64,000 nt of DNA from Bacteroidota bacterium (GCA_009773455.1 WSXU01000010.1:20740-84739); one strand, 5' to 3'. Numbered from the stretch's first letter, positions 1 through 8,678 are shown. Notes: generated from the sequence alone by a model not told the origin. Numbers and translations are program-made.

Positions 1-2871
1 GTTGGGATTGGCAGTCTGGTTGTAGGCTGCGGCATGACAATCGCCGCAAACAGTAGTGGTTCCGGCATATCCGTTCGTATGGCACAGGCCACACTCAACA
101 CTGGTATGGGCGCCGGTGAGCGGGAAATTGGTGGTGCTGTGGTTGAACCCTGAAGAGGAACCCCCGTCCGGATGGCAATTGTAGCAGGCATCACTGTTAT
201 AGGAATATCCGCTAATACCCTGATGCTCGTTGTTCATTGCTGACTGACTATGACATTGGAAACAACTGAAAACAGAATAATCACCCGGATTGGTATGACA
301 GTCGCTGCAGGTGTTCCACTCACCTTCATGTTCACCTGAATAGATGGGGAAGTACTGATTGTCATGATCAAAAGTTGAAGGTGACCATGCCGACTGGGTA
401 TGACATGTTTCGCATTCGGTCGGATATTGAGCCGAAGCATGCGGCGGGTTGTTCGTCTGGTTATAATTGTCAAGGTGGCAGCCAACACAGGTATTCGGAG
501 CGCTGTTGTAGTTGTTGTTGTGGCAATCATCGCAACTGCTCACCGAAGTATGGGCGCCTTCAAGGACATAATAGCTATTGTGATCAGGGAAAAGAGCAGG
601 TTCCCAGCTGGGATTTGTGGTGTGACAGGTGGTACATTCAGTCGACAGGTTCAGTGACGTATGATTCGGATTTGTCGTCTGGGTGTAATCGCTGGTATGA
701 CAGCCACTGCAGCTATTTGGCGTGGTGTTGTAGTTGCCGTTATGGCACCCCGCACAATTGTTGGCAACAACTGCATGACCGCCCGTGAGGGGATAATAAT
801 TGCTGTGAATCGGGAAGGTCGCCGGCTGCCATCCGGGATCTGTGGTATGGCAGGTTGAGCAGGTTGTCGGAATCCCGGTCGCTGCATGGTTTGGGTTGGC
901 CGACTGGTTGTAGGCGGCAATATGACAATCGCTGCACACAGTTGTGGTACCGGCATAGCCATTCGCATGGCAACTGCTGCAGTCAACACTGGTGTGTGCA
1001 CCCGTTAGCGGGAAATTGGTGGTGTTATGGTTAAACCCGGCCGAAGCATCTCCTGTAGGATGGCAGGCAAAACAGGCCGGGCTGTTGTAGGCGTATCCTC
1101 CAATTCCATTATGCTCATTATCCATATCTGCCTGGTTGTGCTCGTGGCAATCGATACAACTGAACTGGGCATAGTTGGATGCATTGGTATGACAGTCAGC
1201 GCAGGTAGCCCATTCACCGTTATGCTTGCCCGAATAAATCGGGAAATACTGGCCATCATGATTGAAGGTTGATGGGGTCCAGGTATTCTCCGTATGACAC
1301 GTTTGGCATTCAGTAGGGAATTGCGCCGATGCATGCGGTGGATTGGTTGTTTGGTTATAATTGTCAAGATGACAACCCACACAGGTATTGGGTGTGTTGT
1401 TGTAGTTTCCGTTATGACACCCTGCACAATTGTTTGAAATGGTGGCGTGTGCTCCGTTCAGTGGGTAGTAACTGTTATGGATAGGGAAAGTGGCAGGTTG
1501 CCAGCCGGGTTCTGTGGTGTGGCAGGTTGCGCAGGTATTGGGTATACCAATGGCAGTGTGGTTGGGATTGGCCGACTGGTTATAGGCTGAAGCATGACAA
1601 TCACCGCAGACTGTTGTTGTTCCGGCATAACCATTGGTATGACAACTGTTGCAGTCAACCGTCGTATGTGACCCTGTCAGTGGGAAAGACGTGGTATTAT
1701 GATTAAATCCTGCGGAAGCATCTCCGGTCGGATGGCAGGCAAAGCAGGCTGGACTGTTATACGCGTAACCCACTATGCCATTGTGCTCATTATCTGTATC
1801 TGCCTGGTTGTGCTCATGACAGTCGATGCAACTGAACTGGGCGTAATTTGAGGAATTAGTATGGCAATCTGAGCAGGAAGTCCATTCTCCGTTGTGTTTC
1901 CCTGAGTATATCGGAAAATATTGCCCGTCATGGTTGAAGGTTGAAGGGGTCCAGGCAGTTTCATTATGACAGGTAAGGCATTCAGTCGGGAACTGGGCTG
2001 TAGCATGCGGCGGATCGTTTGTCTGGTTATAATTGTCGAGATGACATCCTACGCATGTATTGGGTGTGTTGTTGTAATTTCCGTTATGACATCCCGCACA
2101 ATTGTTTGAAATCGCAGCATGGGCTCCGTTGAGCGGGTACACCTCATTGTGCATCGGGAATGTTGCCGGTTGCCACCCGGGTTCCGTCGTATGGCAGGTA
2201 GCACAGGTGTTGGGAATGCCAGCTGCAATATGGTTTGGATTGACAGCCTGGTTATAGTCAGTCACATGACAATCGCTGCAAACCGTTGTAGTGCCTGTAT
2301 AACCACTGGCATGGCAATCAATACAGGCAGTTGTAGTATGAGCCCCGGTCAGTGGGAAAGAAGTTGTGTTGTGGTTAAATCCGGCAGAGGCATCACCGGT
2401 AGGGTGGCAGGCAAAGCAGGCCGGACTGTTGTAGGCATAACCGCCGATGCCATTGTGTTGATTATTTGTTTCCGGTTGGTTATGATCGTGACATTCAATA
2501 CAGCTGAACTGCGAATAATCAGCAGTATTTGTATGGCATTCAATACACGTAAAGCCACTATGATCTCCGGTAGAAATCGGGAAGTACTGGGCGTCATGAT
2601 CAAATGTGGCTGGCTGCCAGGCATCTTCAGTGTGGCAGGTCAGACATTCGGTCGAGAATTGTGCGCTTTCATGTGGCGGATTGTTCGTCTGGTCGTACTC
2701 CTGCTGATGACACCCGATACAGGTGTTGGGTGAGTTGATGTAATTGTCGTTGTGACAGGTAGCACAATCATTTGAAATACCGGCATGTGCCCCATTGAGC
2801 GCATAATACTGATTATGAATATCAAAAGTCGCAGGCTTCCATCCGGGTGCTGTGGTGTGGCAGCTTTCGCA
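1..2871 (-). repeat. Tandem 672-bp coding repeats (224 residues, nine haem motifs each)
   Basis: Equivalent first-motif cysteine codons begin at 2871, 2205, 1533 and 861 on the minus strand, giving unit lengths of 666, 672 and 672 bp. The next equivalent landmark (last CxDCH of a unit: 936, then 48) is 888 bp away, which is 672 plus 216 bp. That fourth unit carries three extra haem motifs (CSGCH, CTTCH, CDDCH), an apparent internal duplication of a three-motif block. All lengths are multiples of three, so the frame is kept. Confidence 0.85.
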
Positions 2872-3834
2872 CGAATTCGGAATCTGCAGCTCACCATGGT
2901 TGGGATTTGTTGAAGCATTGTAATCGGGCTGGTGGCACGAATTGCATTCGGCTGAAATGGCGCTATTCCCGCTGGTATGACATTCCTGGCATTCGGTGTT
3001 GGTATGCGCTCCAGTCAGAGGAAAGCCTGTCGTGTTGTGATTGAAACTCCCTCCTTCTGAACCTGTTGGATGACAACCATAGCAGGCAATGCTGTTGTAA
3101 CTGTAACCCGAAACACCTTCATGCCCGCCATTCCCATGGCAGTTTAAACAGGTGAATTCACCATAATTCGAAGGATTGGTGTGGCAATCGCTGCAATCGC
3201 TCCATACGCCATTGTGATTACCTGAATATATTGGGAACCATGAATCATGATTACTGAATTCTCTCCATGTATAACTCCAGGCAAAATGACATTCACTGCA
3301 GTCGGGTGAAGGTCCTGCTTTGATATGGTCAGGATTTCCATTGATTTCATATACATCCCGGTGACAATTAATACATTCTACACCCACGGGCTCAAATTTC
3401 AACAATGACTCTGAAGGGTGACAACCCGAGCAATCAGCACTTTTATGGGCGCCCAAAAGCGGGAAACGGGTTTGCTCATGCAGTTGTGAAATATTGTTGA
3501 TGATCCAGGATTCAGGTGTATGGCACCGCCCGCAATCGGGACCGGTAGTTTGTTCATGAATGTCGGAATGGCAATCTATACAATCGGTTTCAGCATCTTT
3601 GAATACAAGCGAAGTGTGGCATGACCTGCAGCCGGTTTGCTTATGTTGTCCCACCAGGGGCATTGCCGTAGTATCGTGGTTGAAGTGAATGCTGTCAAGG
3701 TTTACTTTCCAGCTGTCGGTGGTGTGGCAATCTTTACAGCTTGTCTTAAAATCCTTGCCATGCGGCGAAGAGTTAATGAGCTGCAGGGAGGTGAGCAATA
3801 CCAGTGTGCCTATAATCAATGACAGTTTTCGCAT
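1..3834 (-). CDS. Giant multihaem c-type cytochrome, at least 51 haem motifs, C-terminus outside window
   Basis: Exported multihaem cytochrome, probably an electron conduit or store in the periplasm or on the cell surface. ATG at 3834; the frame stays open for 1278 codons to base 1, so the C-terminus is missing. Residues 1 to about 23 (MRKLSLIIGTLVLLTS...) form a signal peptide. By hand translation I count 51 CXXCH motifs, about one per 25 residues. The first ten sit in irregular spacing; from about base 2871 downward the protein is made of 222-224-residue units with nine motifs each, in the order CATCH, CAGCH, CVGCH, CxTCH, CxDCH, CIDCH, CFACH, CxSCH, CxDCH. Free histidines in NPNH/NPPH and FNH segments are candidate distal ligands. 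The start overlaps the end of the 20-haem cytochrome gene by 19 bp, suggesting translational coupling. Family (cytochrome c3/doubled-CXXCH-like) is clear; electron partners and location are inference. Confidence 0.9.
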   Translation of the reverse strand, partial: MRKLSLIIGTLVLLTSLQLINSSPHGKDFKTSCKDCHTTDSWKVNLDSIHFNHDTTAMPLVGQHKQTGCRSCHTSLVFKDAETDCIDCHSDIHEQTTGPDCGRCHTPESWIINNISQLHEQTRFPLLGAHKSADCSGCHPSESLLKFEPVGVECINCHRDVYEINGNPDHIKAGPSPDCSECHFAWSYTWREFSNHDSWFPIYSGNHNGVWSDCSDCHTNPSNYGEFTCLNCHGNGGHEGVSGYSYNSIACYGCHPTGSEGGSFNHNTTGFPLTGAHTNTECQECHTSGNSAISAECNSCHQPDYNASTNPNHGELQIPNSCESCHTTAPGWKPATFDIHNQYYALNGAHAGISNDCATCHNDNYINSPNTCIGCHQQEYDQTNNPPHESAQFSTECLTCHTEDAWQPATFDHDAQYFPISTGDHSGFTCIECHTNTADYSQFSCIECHDHNQPETNNQHNGIGGYAYNSPACFACHPTGDASAGFNHNTTSFPLTGAHTTTACIDCHASGYTGTTTVCSDCHVTDYNQAVNPNHIAAGIPNTCATCHTTEPGWQPATFPMHNEVYPLNGAHAAISNNCAGCHNGNYNNTPNTCVGCHLDNYNQTNDPPHATAQFPTECLTCHNETAWTPSTFNHDGQYFPIYSGKHNGEWTSCSDCHTNSSNYAQFSCIDCHEHNQADTDNEHNGIVGYAYNSPACFACHPTGDASAGFNHNTTSFPLTGSHTTVDCNSCHTNGYAGTTTVCGDCHASAYNQSANPNHTAIGIPNTCATCHTTEPGWQPATFPIHNSYYPLNGAHATISNNCAGCHNGNYNNTPNTCVGCHLDNYNQTTNPPHASAQFPTECQTCHTENTWTPSTFNHDGQYFPIYSGKHNGEWATCADCHTNASNYAQFSCIDCHEHNQADMDNEHNGIGGYAYNSPACFACHPTGDASAGFNHNTTNFPLTGAHTSVDCSSCHANGYAGTTTVCSDCHIAAYNQSANPNHAATGIPTTCSTCHTTDPGWQPATFPIHSNYYPLTGGHAVVANNCAGCHNGNYNTTPNSCSGCHTSDYTQTTNPNHTSLNLSTECTTCHTTNPSWEPALFPDHNSYYVLEGAHTSVSSCDDCHNNNYNSAPNTCVGCHLDNYNQTNNPPHASAQYPTECETCHTQSAWSPSTFDHDNQYFPIYSGEHEGEWNTCSDCHTNPGDYSVFSCFQCHSQSAMNNEHQGISGYSYNSDACYNCHPDGGSSSGFNHSTTNFPLTGAHTSVECGLCHTNGYAGTTTVCGDCHAAAYNQTANPN

Positions 3835-5414
3835 CTGATTTTTCCGGTTTTGTATAATACAAACGGTTTGTCGGTTCCAGCTACTGATGGATGACATTTA
3901 ATGCAGGCTATATCCTTATGCCTGCCGTCAAGCGTAAAACGGGCTTTGTTGTGATCGAAAGAAGTTGGTTTCCAGCCATCTGATGTGTGGCATTTACTGC
4001 ATTCTGTCTTGTTGTTTTCAATAAACTGGCCGGCATGTTCATCTGTGTGACAGTTGGTACATTCAGCGGTTAATCCTGTAAATCTTAAATTGTTGTCTTT
4101 GCTTTCAACGCTGGATTTGTTGTTATGGCATGATCTGCATGTCTGACCAAGGTGCTTACCTGTCAGCGGGTACTTTGTCTGGTTGTGATCAAAGCTGATG
4201 CTTGTCCATTGCTCAACGGTATGGCATTTAAGGCAGTTGGCTTCAGGATAGTATTTTGCATCCAGGTATGGCTGATGGATATCCGTATGACAATCGCTGC
4301 ATTTGGTCCCGATCTGCCGGAATGACCAGTTTTCTGTTTTTTTATGGCAGGCGATACAGGGTGTGGCAATGTGGGCTCCTTCCAGCTTGAAATTACCGGT
4401 GTTATGCCGTTCCAGGGTAAAGGAAGAGCCCTGGAAGCCTTTCTCCGTATGACAGTCTCTGCAATCGGAAAGAACATTCGTATTTTTAAACTGACCTTTG
4501 TGGAAATCGGTATGGCAATCCATGCAACGGGCGTGCTTCAGCGGAGCAGTGTAACTTCCTTTATGGCAGGATTTACAGGCCACGCTGATATGTCGTCCTT
4601 CAAGGTTGAAGGTTGTTTTGCTGTGATCAAATTTGCTGATGCCCTTAACTGTAGTAAATGACTCTTCCGTATGACAGCTGGCACAGTCTGTTCCAAACTG
4701 TCCATGGTGGACATCTTCGTGACAACTGACACAATTTTTAAATTGTATACCCTTAAACTCCTGGAATTCCTTGCCATTCAATGTTTTCATCTTATGACAT
4801 TTCAGGCAATCAACGGTTTTATGTTGCCCTTTCAGGATGAACTTTGATCTGGCATGGTCAAATTTCGATGCCGGTTTGAATTTTTCATTCGAATGACAAT
4901 CCTCGCATTTGGATGAAAGCGTTTTCTGATGATAATCGGTATGACAGGTCAGGCATTGCGTATTCAGCCCGAGGAAGGTTTTCTTTTTCTTTTTTATAAC
5001 AGGATCTTTTATAAACTCGGTTTTATGACAATCCTTGCATTCCTTTTTTGCATGGGCGCCTTCAAGTTTATATCCGGCATTGTTGTGGTCGAATTTATTG
5101 ATATCAAAGTGCAGGATATCGTATTTTCTTCCATGGTGATCGCTGTGGCAGATGATGCAGCTTTTCTTGTATACTTTGGCAGAGGCGTGATATCCTTTTC
5201 GCTGGTCAATTCTGGCTTTAACTTCTTTATGGCAGGCAAGGCATTTGTCATCGGCAATTTTAGCCCCGAGGGAATGGCATTTTGTGCAGTTCGACATCCC
5301 TTCAAGATGTGCATGGGGCTCAGCCAGATCACCCGGTGAAATCTGTCCCCAAGCCCCAACAGCCGAAAACAGAAAAATCAATAGAATGAAAACCAATCTC
5401 ACCGGTTTTATCAT
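3816..5414 (-). CDS. Periplasmic multihaem cytochrome c, 20 CXXCH motifs
   Basis: A 532-residue c-type cytochrome, likely the periplasmic electron carrier between the membrane module and the giant cytochrome. I chose the ATG at 5414 because it gives a clean signal peptide (MIKPVRLVFILLIFLFSAVG) eight bases after the upstream stop; an upstream in-frame start at 5450 would overlap the flavoprotein gene and put 12 residues before the signal. Twenty CXXCH motifs are visible, from CTKCH near the N-terminus to CENCH as the last five residues before the stop. A module of FDH, then a hydrophobic LxGxH, then CxxCH recurs at least six times (for example KFDHSKTTFNLEGRH). The same module occurs once near the start of the giant cytochrome, so the two are related. 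Third gene of a four-gene operon; its 3' end overlaps the next start. Confidence 0.9.
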   Translation of the reverse strand: MIKPVRLVFILLIFLFSAVGAWGQISPGDLAEPHAHLEGMSNCTKCHSLGAKIADDKCLACHKEVKARIDQRKGYHASAKVYKKSCIICHSDHHGRKYDILHFDINKFDHNNAGYKLEGAHAKKECKDCHKTEFIKDPVIKKKKKTFLGLNTQCLTCHTDYHQKTLSSKCEDCHSNEKFKPASKFDHARSKFILKGQHKTVDCLKCHKMKTLNGKEFQEFKGIQFKNCVSCHEDVHHGQFGTDCASCHTEESFTTVKGISKFDHSKTTFNLEGRHISVACKSCHKGSYTAPLKHARCMDCHTDFHKGQFKNTNVLSDCRDCHTEKGFQGSSFTLERHNTGNFKLEGAHIATPCIACHKKTENWSFRQIGTKCSDCHTDIHQPYLDAKYYPEANCLKCHTVEQWTSISFDHNQTKYPLTGKHLGQTCRSCHNNKSSVESKDNNLRFTGLTAECTNCHTDEHAGQFIENNKTECSKCHTSDGWKPTSFDHNKARFTLDGRHKDIACIKCHPSVAGTDKPFVLYKTGKIRCENCH

Positions 5415-5421
5415 GTGGATA

Positions 5422-6756
5422 TTAATTGTGTTTAAGAATTGCTTCGCCAAACTTTTTGGTGATCTGAATTCCGGCTTTCATCAGAAACTGAGTCGGAAGT
5501 TCACCTCCTGCAAAAATGAAAACAAGGTCGTTTTTCATGTCAATGAATTCCCCTGTTTTACTATGCTGCATTTTAATATTCTCTTTCCCTATTTCAATGA
5601 TATTGGTATTGAACCAGAGTTGAACTTTTTTCCTGGCTGCGGCATCCAGGATCCGTTCACTGTTTTTTGGTTTCAACCGGCTGAAGGCTTCACTGCGATA
5701 TGACAGAATAACATTGTTCTGGTCGGCAAGGAGCAAGGCTGATTCAACGGCTGAATCCCCTCCGCCAACCACCACTATGTCCTTATGGCTGATTCCCTCA
5801 GGTTCCAGTAATCTGTATGCTACTTTTTCCTGGATTTCGCCCGGGACACCGAGTTTTCTGGGTGTACCCCTTCTTCCGATGGCAAGCAATATGTTCTTTC
5901 CTGAAATGAGTTCACCGGTCATGGTTTCAACTTCAAAATGGTCATCTTTACGGATGATATTCTCAACCTTGGTGTTCTCCTGAATTGAAATCTCGTTTTT
6001 ACTCAGGGCTTCATTCCAGATATTTAGCAGCTCAGATTTGCTGGTTTCAAATAATTTTACTTTTCCATAGAGCGGTAAATCCATGGCTGAAGTCATCACA
6101 ATTTTTGACCTCGGGAAAGTAAATACTGTACCACCCAGTGTATCCTGCTCAAGCGTAAGACAATTCAGGCGTAATTTTTTTGCTGTAAGTGTAGCCGATA
6201 TCCCGGCCGGACCGGCGCCAATCACGATCAGATCATAGGTCGCATTGTGGTGCAGTTTCGTATTTTTGGCAATGTTTTCTACCGCCTGTTTACCTTGTTC
6301 AACAGCATTTTTGATAAGTCCCATTCCGCCAAGTTCACCTGCAATATATATTCCGGGAACATTCGACTCAAAAGCCTGGTTTACGTGGGGCAGCTCCACA
6401 CCGCGTTTTTCGGTTCCGATGCAGAGTGTGATTGCCTCGGTAGGGCAAGCATGAAAACAGGCGCCATGTCCTACGCAATGGGAGGCATTGATGGTGGTTG
6501 CCTTTCCATTGACAATCCCTAAGATATCTTTTTCCGGGCAGGCGGCAACACAGGCACCTGTCCTGATACAACTGTTCACATCAATGACCGGATGTAGCGA
6601 TACTGGTTCATACATTCCGTCAATTTTTGCCTGCGCTATCTTTTCCTCAATCTTTTTCGATTTTTTCTTCTGATTCCTGAAATACAAAACGACAATCGCG
6701 AGACTGAAGAGTATCGTCAGGGCATAAACAAGGATATTTTCAATTAAAAGTTCCAT
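5422..6756 (-). CDS. Membrane-anchored Fe-S/FAD/NAD(P) oxidoreductase
   Basis: Predicted 444-residue electron-transfer flavoprotein. Numbered from MELLIENIL, chosen because it starts four bases after the upstream stop: one membrane helix at about 4-26, a basic linker, then two ferredoxin motifs (C63-x5-C69-x3-C73-P and C94-x5-C100-x3-C104-P). Next comes a segment VPGIYIAGELGGMG (about 133-146), then an FAD dinucleotide site GAGPAG (180-185) and a second nucleotide site VVGGGDSAVES (about 330). Each Fe-S motif lacks the second cysteine of a classic CxxCxxCxxxCP set (Thr66 and His97 are there instead). The GIYIAGE segment normally closes the fold in thioredoxin-reductase-like proteins but here precedes the FAD site. 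It probably exchanges electrons between NAD(P)H and the neighbouring cytochrome b-like protein; the direction is not shown by sequence. Confidence 0.85.
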   Translation of the reverse strand: MELLIENILVYALTILFSLAIVVLYFRNQKKKSKKIEEKIAQAKIDGMYEPVSLHPVIDVNSCIRTGACVAACPEKDILGIVNGKATTINASHCVGHGACFHACPTEAITLCIGTEKRGVELPHVNQAFESNVPGIYIAGELGGMGLIKNAVEQGKQAVENIAKNTKLHHNATYDLIVIGAGPAGISATLTAKKLRLNCLTLEQDTLGGTVFTFPRSKIVMTSAMDLPLYGKVKLFETSKSELLNIWNEALSKNEISIQENTKVENIIRKDDHFEVETMTGELISGKNILLAIGRRGTPRKLGVPGEIQEKVAYRLLEPEGISHKDIVVVGGGDSAVESALLLADQNNVILSYRSEAFSRLKPKNSERILDAAARKKVQLWFNTNIIEIGKENIKMQHSKTGEFIDMKNDLVFIFAGGELPTQFLMKAGIQITKKFGEAILKHN

Positions 6757-6760
6757 ACAA

Positions 6761-7627
6761 TCAGAATACCCATCTGTAACCAAAAGTGATTGTGACACCA
6801 ACGTGTATTATCATGATAATCAGCATAATAATGGCAAATGGTAAATGGGCGACATGCCAGTATTTGAAAAGGTTCTGCATATAAAGCAACCTGTCGATTT
6901 TCCTGTTCAGCGCCAGTTCATTTCTTACAAGAATTGTCACCTGCCTTACTTCTATCTTCGAAAGGCCATTTTTTCTCAGTAATACCCTGATCTTATTAAT
7001 CATCTTCTGATCAGAAAAGTAATTCTTCGTATGCTTCCAGAGTGCATAACCTTCAAGCAATTCAGCTTTTCTGCGGGTAGATTCAATAATGAGATTATAA
7101 CTCATTTCATCCAGTTTGTAGGATGTCGAAAGTATTTCACTCAGGTTCTGTTTCAGATCCCTGACTTCGTTCAAAGTAAGTTCCCTTCCTTCGATGGACC
7201 GTGGGATCTGAATGTAGATGAATCGCCCTATGATTCCGCTGAGGAATACAGCCACCATACTCCAGAAACTGATGGCAACGATTCCCCCGAATTTAAATGA
7301 AGTATGAAACAGAACCAGGATAGGCCCGAGTGTGCAAAGGAAAATGTGAAATTCTAACCAGTGTTTCAGAACACCCAGCCTTGACAGTGACCGCATACGC
7401 TTCCTTGCCAGATAGATGAAAACACCTACCAGCATCAGAAAAGACCCGATGATCCCCAACCCATGACCCCAGATTCCGCTTGGTTTGAGTGCTTTGTAAT
7501 CAGGATGAAAGAAACGCTCTTCAAGACTGACCCGGTAAAACGAAATCCCTTTGAAAATCAGAAATACCAGTGTTGCTATTACTATGGATGAAAGCAGGAA
7601 AATGTAAAGCTTATGTGCTCTTGACAT
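6761..7627 (-). CDS. Histidine-rich integral membrane cytochrome b-like protein
   Basis: First gene of the cytochrome operon, 288 residues. Hydrophobic segments at about 8-27, 56-74, 90-110, 113-138 and 262-282 suggest five membrane helices, with a long soluble loop (about 140-250) rich in charged residues between helices 4 and 5. Histidines lie at or near helix ends: H55, H89, H94, H108, H258, H261 and H275, a pattern fitting b-haem ligation as in dihaem cytochrome b or ferric-reductase-like subunits. I infer a quinone-facing or transmembrane electron-transfer subunit working with the flavoprotein encoded four bases downstream. No family name can be given with certainty; without a profile search it could also be a non-haem membrane anchor. 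Confidence 0.7.
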   Translation of the reverse strand: MSRAHKLYIFLLSSIVIATLVFLIFKGISFYRVSLEERFFHPDYKALKPSGIWGHGLGIIGSFLMLVGVFIYLARKRMRSLSRLGVLKHWLEFHIFLCTLGPILVLFHTSFKFGGIVAISFWSMVAVFLSGIIGRFIYIQIPRSIEGRELTLNEVRDLKQNLSEILSTSYKLDEMSYNLIIESTRRKAELLEGYALWKHTKNYFSDQKMINKIRVLLRKNGLSKIEVRQVTILVRNELALNRKIDRLLYMQNLFKYWHVAHLPFAIIMLIIMIIHVGVTITFGYRWVF

Positions 7628-7697
7628 GGAATATCAAGTTAGTTAACAGTTCAGTTCAGTATGGTGAGTGATTCTTAATGGAATGCAATGCGATATA

Positions 7698-7728
7698 CAA
7701 AGATACTTAGATAACGCAATGTGTTCAA
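7698..7728 (-). promoter_or_regulatory. Bacteroidota-type promoter of the cytochrome operon
   Basis: Minus strand reads TTG (7726-7728), 20 bases, then TATCTTTG (7698-7705), a match to the TTG/TAnnTTTG consensus of the Bacteroidota primary sigma factor. The predicted transcript would begin near 7690-7693 with a leader of about 65 nt before the start at 7627. The remainder of the gene-free stretch 7628-7943 shows no other recognisable feature. Confidence 0.6.
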
Positions 7729-7943
7729 TGTTAGTACTCTATATTGACTGATTCTAAATAAGTTATTGGGGTAATTTTGGAGGGAAAAAACATCGGATCA
7801 TTATACCGGTAATCCGGAATATTCCTATGAAAAGCTGCAATCCGCTCCGGAACAGCGGAATATAATGGTCAATAATACATCCCTGAATCTAAAAACCGGT
7901 TTTATTTCAGAAGAGTAAAACCGGAATGTGAATGCCTGCTACG

Positions 7944-8648
7944 CTATTCCTGGTCAACAATGACGGCATCCATGACAATCAGGTCATAAAAATATCCGGC
8001 ACCAAAGTCTTTATCCAGTGCTACCGTACCTTCAATGGTTATGATCTTTCCGACGGCTGTTTCCTTTTCTGACGTTGCGGTGAGATCAAATTTCCCGGAA
8101 TAGGAGGTGCCGTCCTGAAGGTGGATCCAGTTCAGATTCATGATTCCCGGGTTATAGTGGACAACTTTACCTTTAATTCTGACTTTGGTTCCATTCAATG
8201 AAGATTTGTTCTGAAATAATTCAGCAATGGTAACTCCACCTGCCGCTTTTGTTATCTGCAGGTCATACTTTCTGACATCTGCCTTTACCGGACTATCTCC
8301 GCTGACAATAGGACCTTTAAGAACCTCTTCTGCCGATCTGCCAACCGATTCAAGAAAAAAGACCGATTGAAAAGTACGGCCGAGTTCCTGGCTTTTGAAA
8401 TTAACCATCTCATAGCCATCCTTGAAAAAATATACATCACCCGGCCTTGCTTCCATTTTTGGAAGGGCCAGCCAGATGTCCTTGTCATTCTCATTAACAA
8501 ACAGGTAAGTGTATTGGGTGGTCTGCAGAACTTCCTTAACCTCTCCTTTGTGAACACCTGATTGATAGGGTAATGCTCCCTTGTTGCTGCTGTTATTGCA
8601 GGCTGCTGATAGCAGGAGAACCAGCACCGGCAGAAGGATTTTTTTCAT
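7944..8648 (-). CDS. Lipoprotein with OB-like domain, function unknown
   Basis: A 234-residue lipoprotein: signal peptide with lipobox LSAAC, Cys17 as the lipidation site, followed by a short Asn/Ser linker typical of envelope lipoproteins. The N-terminal half has the look of a small beta domain (YTYLFVNENDKDIWLALPK), and the C-terminal half (about 135-232) contains a pattern of G-x-K-V-x-I-K-G-K-V and W-I-H-L-Q-D-G-T as in OB-fold (NrfJ/DUF-type) periplasmic proteins. Such proteins are often found beside multihaem cytochrome genes, but this gene has its own promoter and the link is only inference. No enzyme motif is visible. Confidence 0.65.
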   Translation of the reverse strand: MKKILLPVLVLLLSAACNNSSNKGALPYQSGVHKGEVKEVLQTTQYTYLFVNENDKDIWLALPKMEARPGDVYFFKDGYEMVNFKSQELGRTFQSVFFLESVGRSAEEVLKGPIVSGDSPVKADVRKYDLQITKAAGGVTIAELFQNKSSLNGTKVRIKGKVVHYNPGIMNLNWIHLQDGTSYSGKFDLTATSEKETAVGKIITIEGTVALDKDFGAGYFYDLIVMDAVIVDQE

Positions 8649-8678
8649 AGGAACCTTTTTACAAAGTCGTTATGATTG

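Noticed and set aside
2119..2733. A plus-strand ORF of 204 codons and several similar ones within 1-3800
   Set aside because: They are antisense shadows of the cytochrome repeats; the minus-strand frame holds all CXXCH motifs without a stop, and the plus-strand products are low-complexity and Cys/Met-rich with no fold.
1..2871. Regular direct repeats resembling a CRISPR or other noncoding array
   Set aside because: The repeats keep a reading frame, diverge mostly at third positions, and encode haem motifs, so they are coding repeats.
5245..5703. Plus-strand ORF of 152 codons across the cytochrome/flavoprotein junction
   Set aside because: Antisense to two well-supported genes and without recognisable domains.
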